A DNA stretch of 5,534 nucleotides from assembly GCA_029098085.1 (NCBI GenBank), contig JAQXNQ010000141.1, forward strand, positions 1 to 5,534, read 5' to 3'. Shown in pieces: positions 5,339 through 5,534 of this stretch. Each line of letters starts with the position of its first letter. The stretch's first letter is position 1. The translations under genes were made by a program, and so were the position numbers. The notes under the pieces were generated by a model that was not told where the DNA came from, did no database searches, and worked only from the letters and a program-made list of their open reading frames with translations. This DNA comes from Oscillospiraceae bacterium (GTDB lineage Bacteria > Bacillota > Clostridia > Oscillospirales > Ruminococcaceae).

Positions 5339-5534
5339 TCAGATTTCCCGTTCAAACAGGGCGCAGTCCCAGGTGCGGCTGGCCATCGCCCGGATGCGGT
5401 CCGGGTCGCTGCCGGTGTACTCGCCGTACAGCCGCAGGATAAAGCAGTCGAGGATTTTGCCGGGGGCAAAGGCGGTGCAGGACGGCCCGTCGGCGGAAAA
5501 GTGCAGATAGCGGTAGGTCTCCTGGAACTGCCGC
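5339..5534 (-). CDS. 3' end of an unidentified gene upstream of rimI (partial)
   Basis: An open frame of 64 codons enters from the right edge and ends at TGA (5341-5339). Its third codon positions are strongly GC-rich, as in the neighbouring genes, which supports real coding. The fragment includes ETYRYLHFSADGP, GKILDCFILRLYGEYTG and, at the C-terminus, TWDCALFEREI. It contains three cysteines and several aromatic residues, with no membrane segment or repeat. I do not recognise the family. It does not resemble the C-terminus of TsaB, the protein often encoded just before RimI. Its stop is 47 bases from the rimI start, and the same strand suggests cotranscription. Confidence 0.75.
   Translation of the reverse strand, partial: RQFQETYRYLHFSADGPSCTAFAPGKILDCFILRLYGEYTGSDPDRIRAMASRTWDCALFEREI

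Noticed and set aside
4930..5469. A minus-strand open frame of 179 codons overlapping rimI and the gene upstream
   Set aside because: It reads rimI in the wrong frame (Ala-, Gly-, Pro- and Arg-rich) and conflicts with the GC-rich third positions of both real frames.

Overview
This is a bacterial chromosomal window with GC-rich genes, high GC at third codon positions, strong purine-rich Shine-Dalgarno sites and short AT-rich control regions. With a two-domain CinA and an adjacent rimI-tsaD pair, it fits a GC-rich Clostridia-type Firmicute, perhaps an Oscillospirales gut commensal. That placement is an inference from style and gene content; no marker gene here fixes the taxon. I see no mobile element, CRISPR array, tRNA or rRNA.

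Layout. (1) Positions 1-919, plus strand: the last codons of an unidentified gene, overlapping by ATGA or closely followed by a Gfo/Idh/MocA-family NAD(P)-dependent oxidoreductase. (2) Positions 920-1130: a convergent gap holding a strong GC-rich hairpin (963-1002) that probably ends transcription from both sides. (3) Positions 3678 down to 1131, minus strand: a compact operon of NUDIX hydrolase, then cinA, then a TRIC/UPF0126 (YicG-like) membrane channel. It is driven by a near-consensus extended -10 promoter (3650-3678), and the first two genes overlap by ATGA. (4) Positions 3679-3799: an AT-rich gap with a perfect 11-bp inverted repeat (3756-3785), a candidate operator. (5) Positions 5534 down to 3800, minus strand: the 3' end of an unidentified gene, then rimI (GNAT N-acetyltransferase), then tsaD (tRNA t6A synthesis).

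How the genes work together. rimI-tsaD belongs to the conserved cluster for threonylcarbamoyl-adenosine modification of tRNA; in many bacteria tsaE and tsaB lie just upstream, but here the gene before rimI does not look like TsaB. The NUDIX-cinA pair suggests nucleotide clean-up: NUDIX enzymes cleave nucleoside diphosphate derivatives, and CinA combines a COG1058 domain (ADP-ribose pyrophosphatase activity in studied members) with a PncC-type NMN deamidase domain. The TRIC channel is a downstream passenger or partner of unknown relevance. The oxidoreductase probably belongs to a sugar or polyol catabolic operon that starts outside the window.

Most of the window is well-packed housekeeping sequence. 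The points that deserve a second look are the perfect inverted repeat, the NUDIX-CinA translational coupling, the unidentified gene ahead of rimI, and the changed glycine-rich loop in the CinA C-terminal domain.
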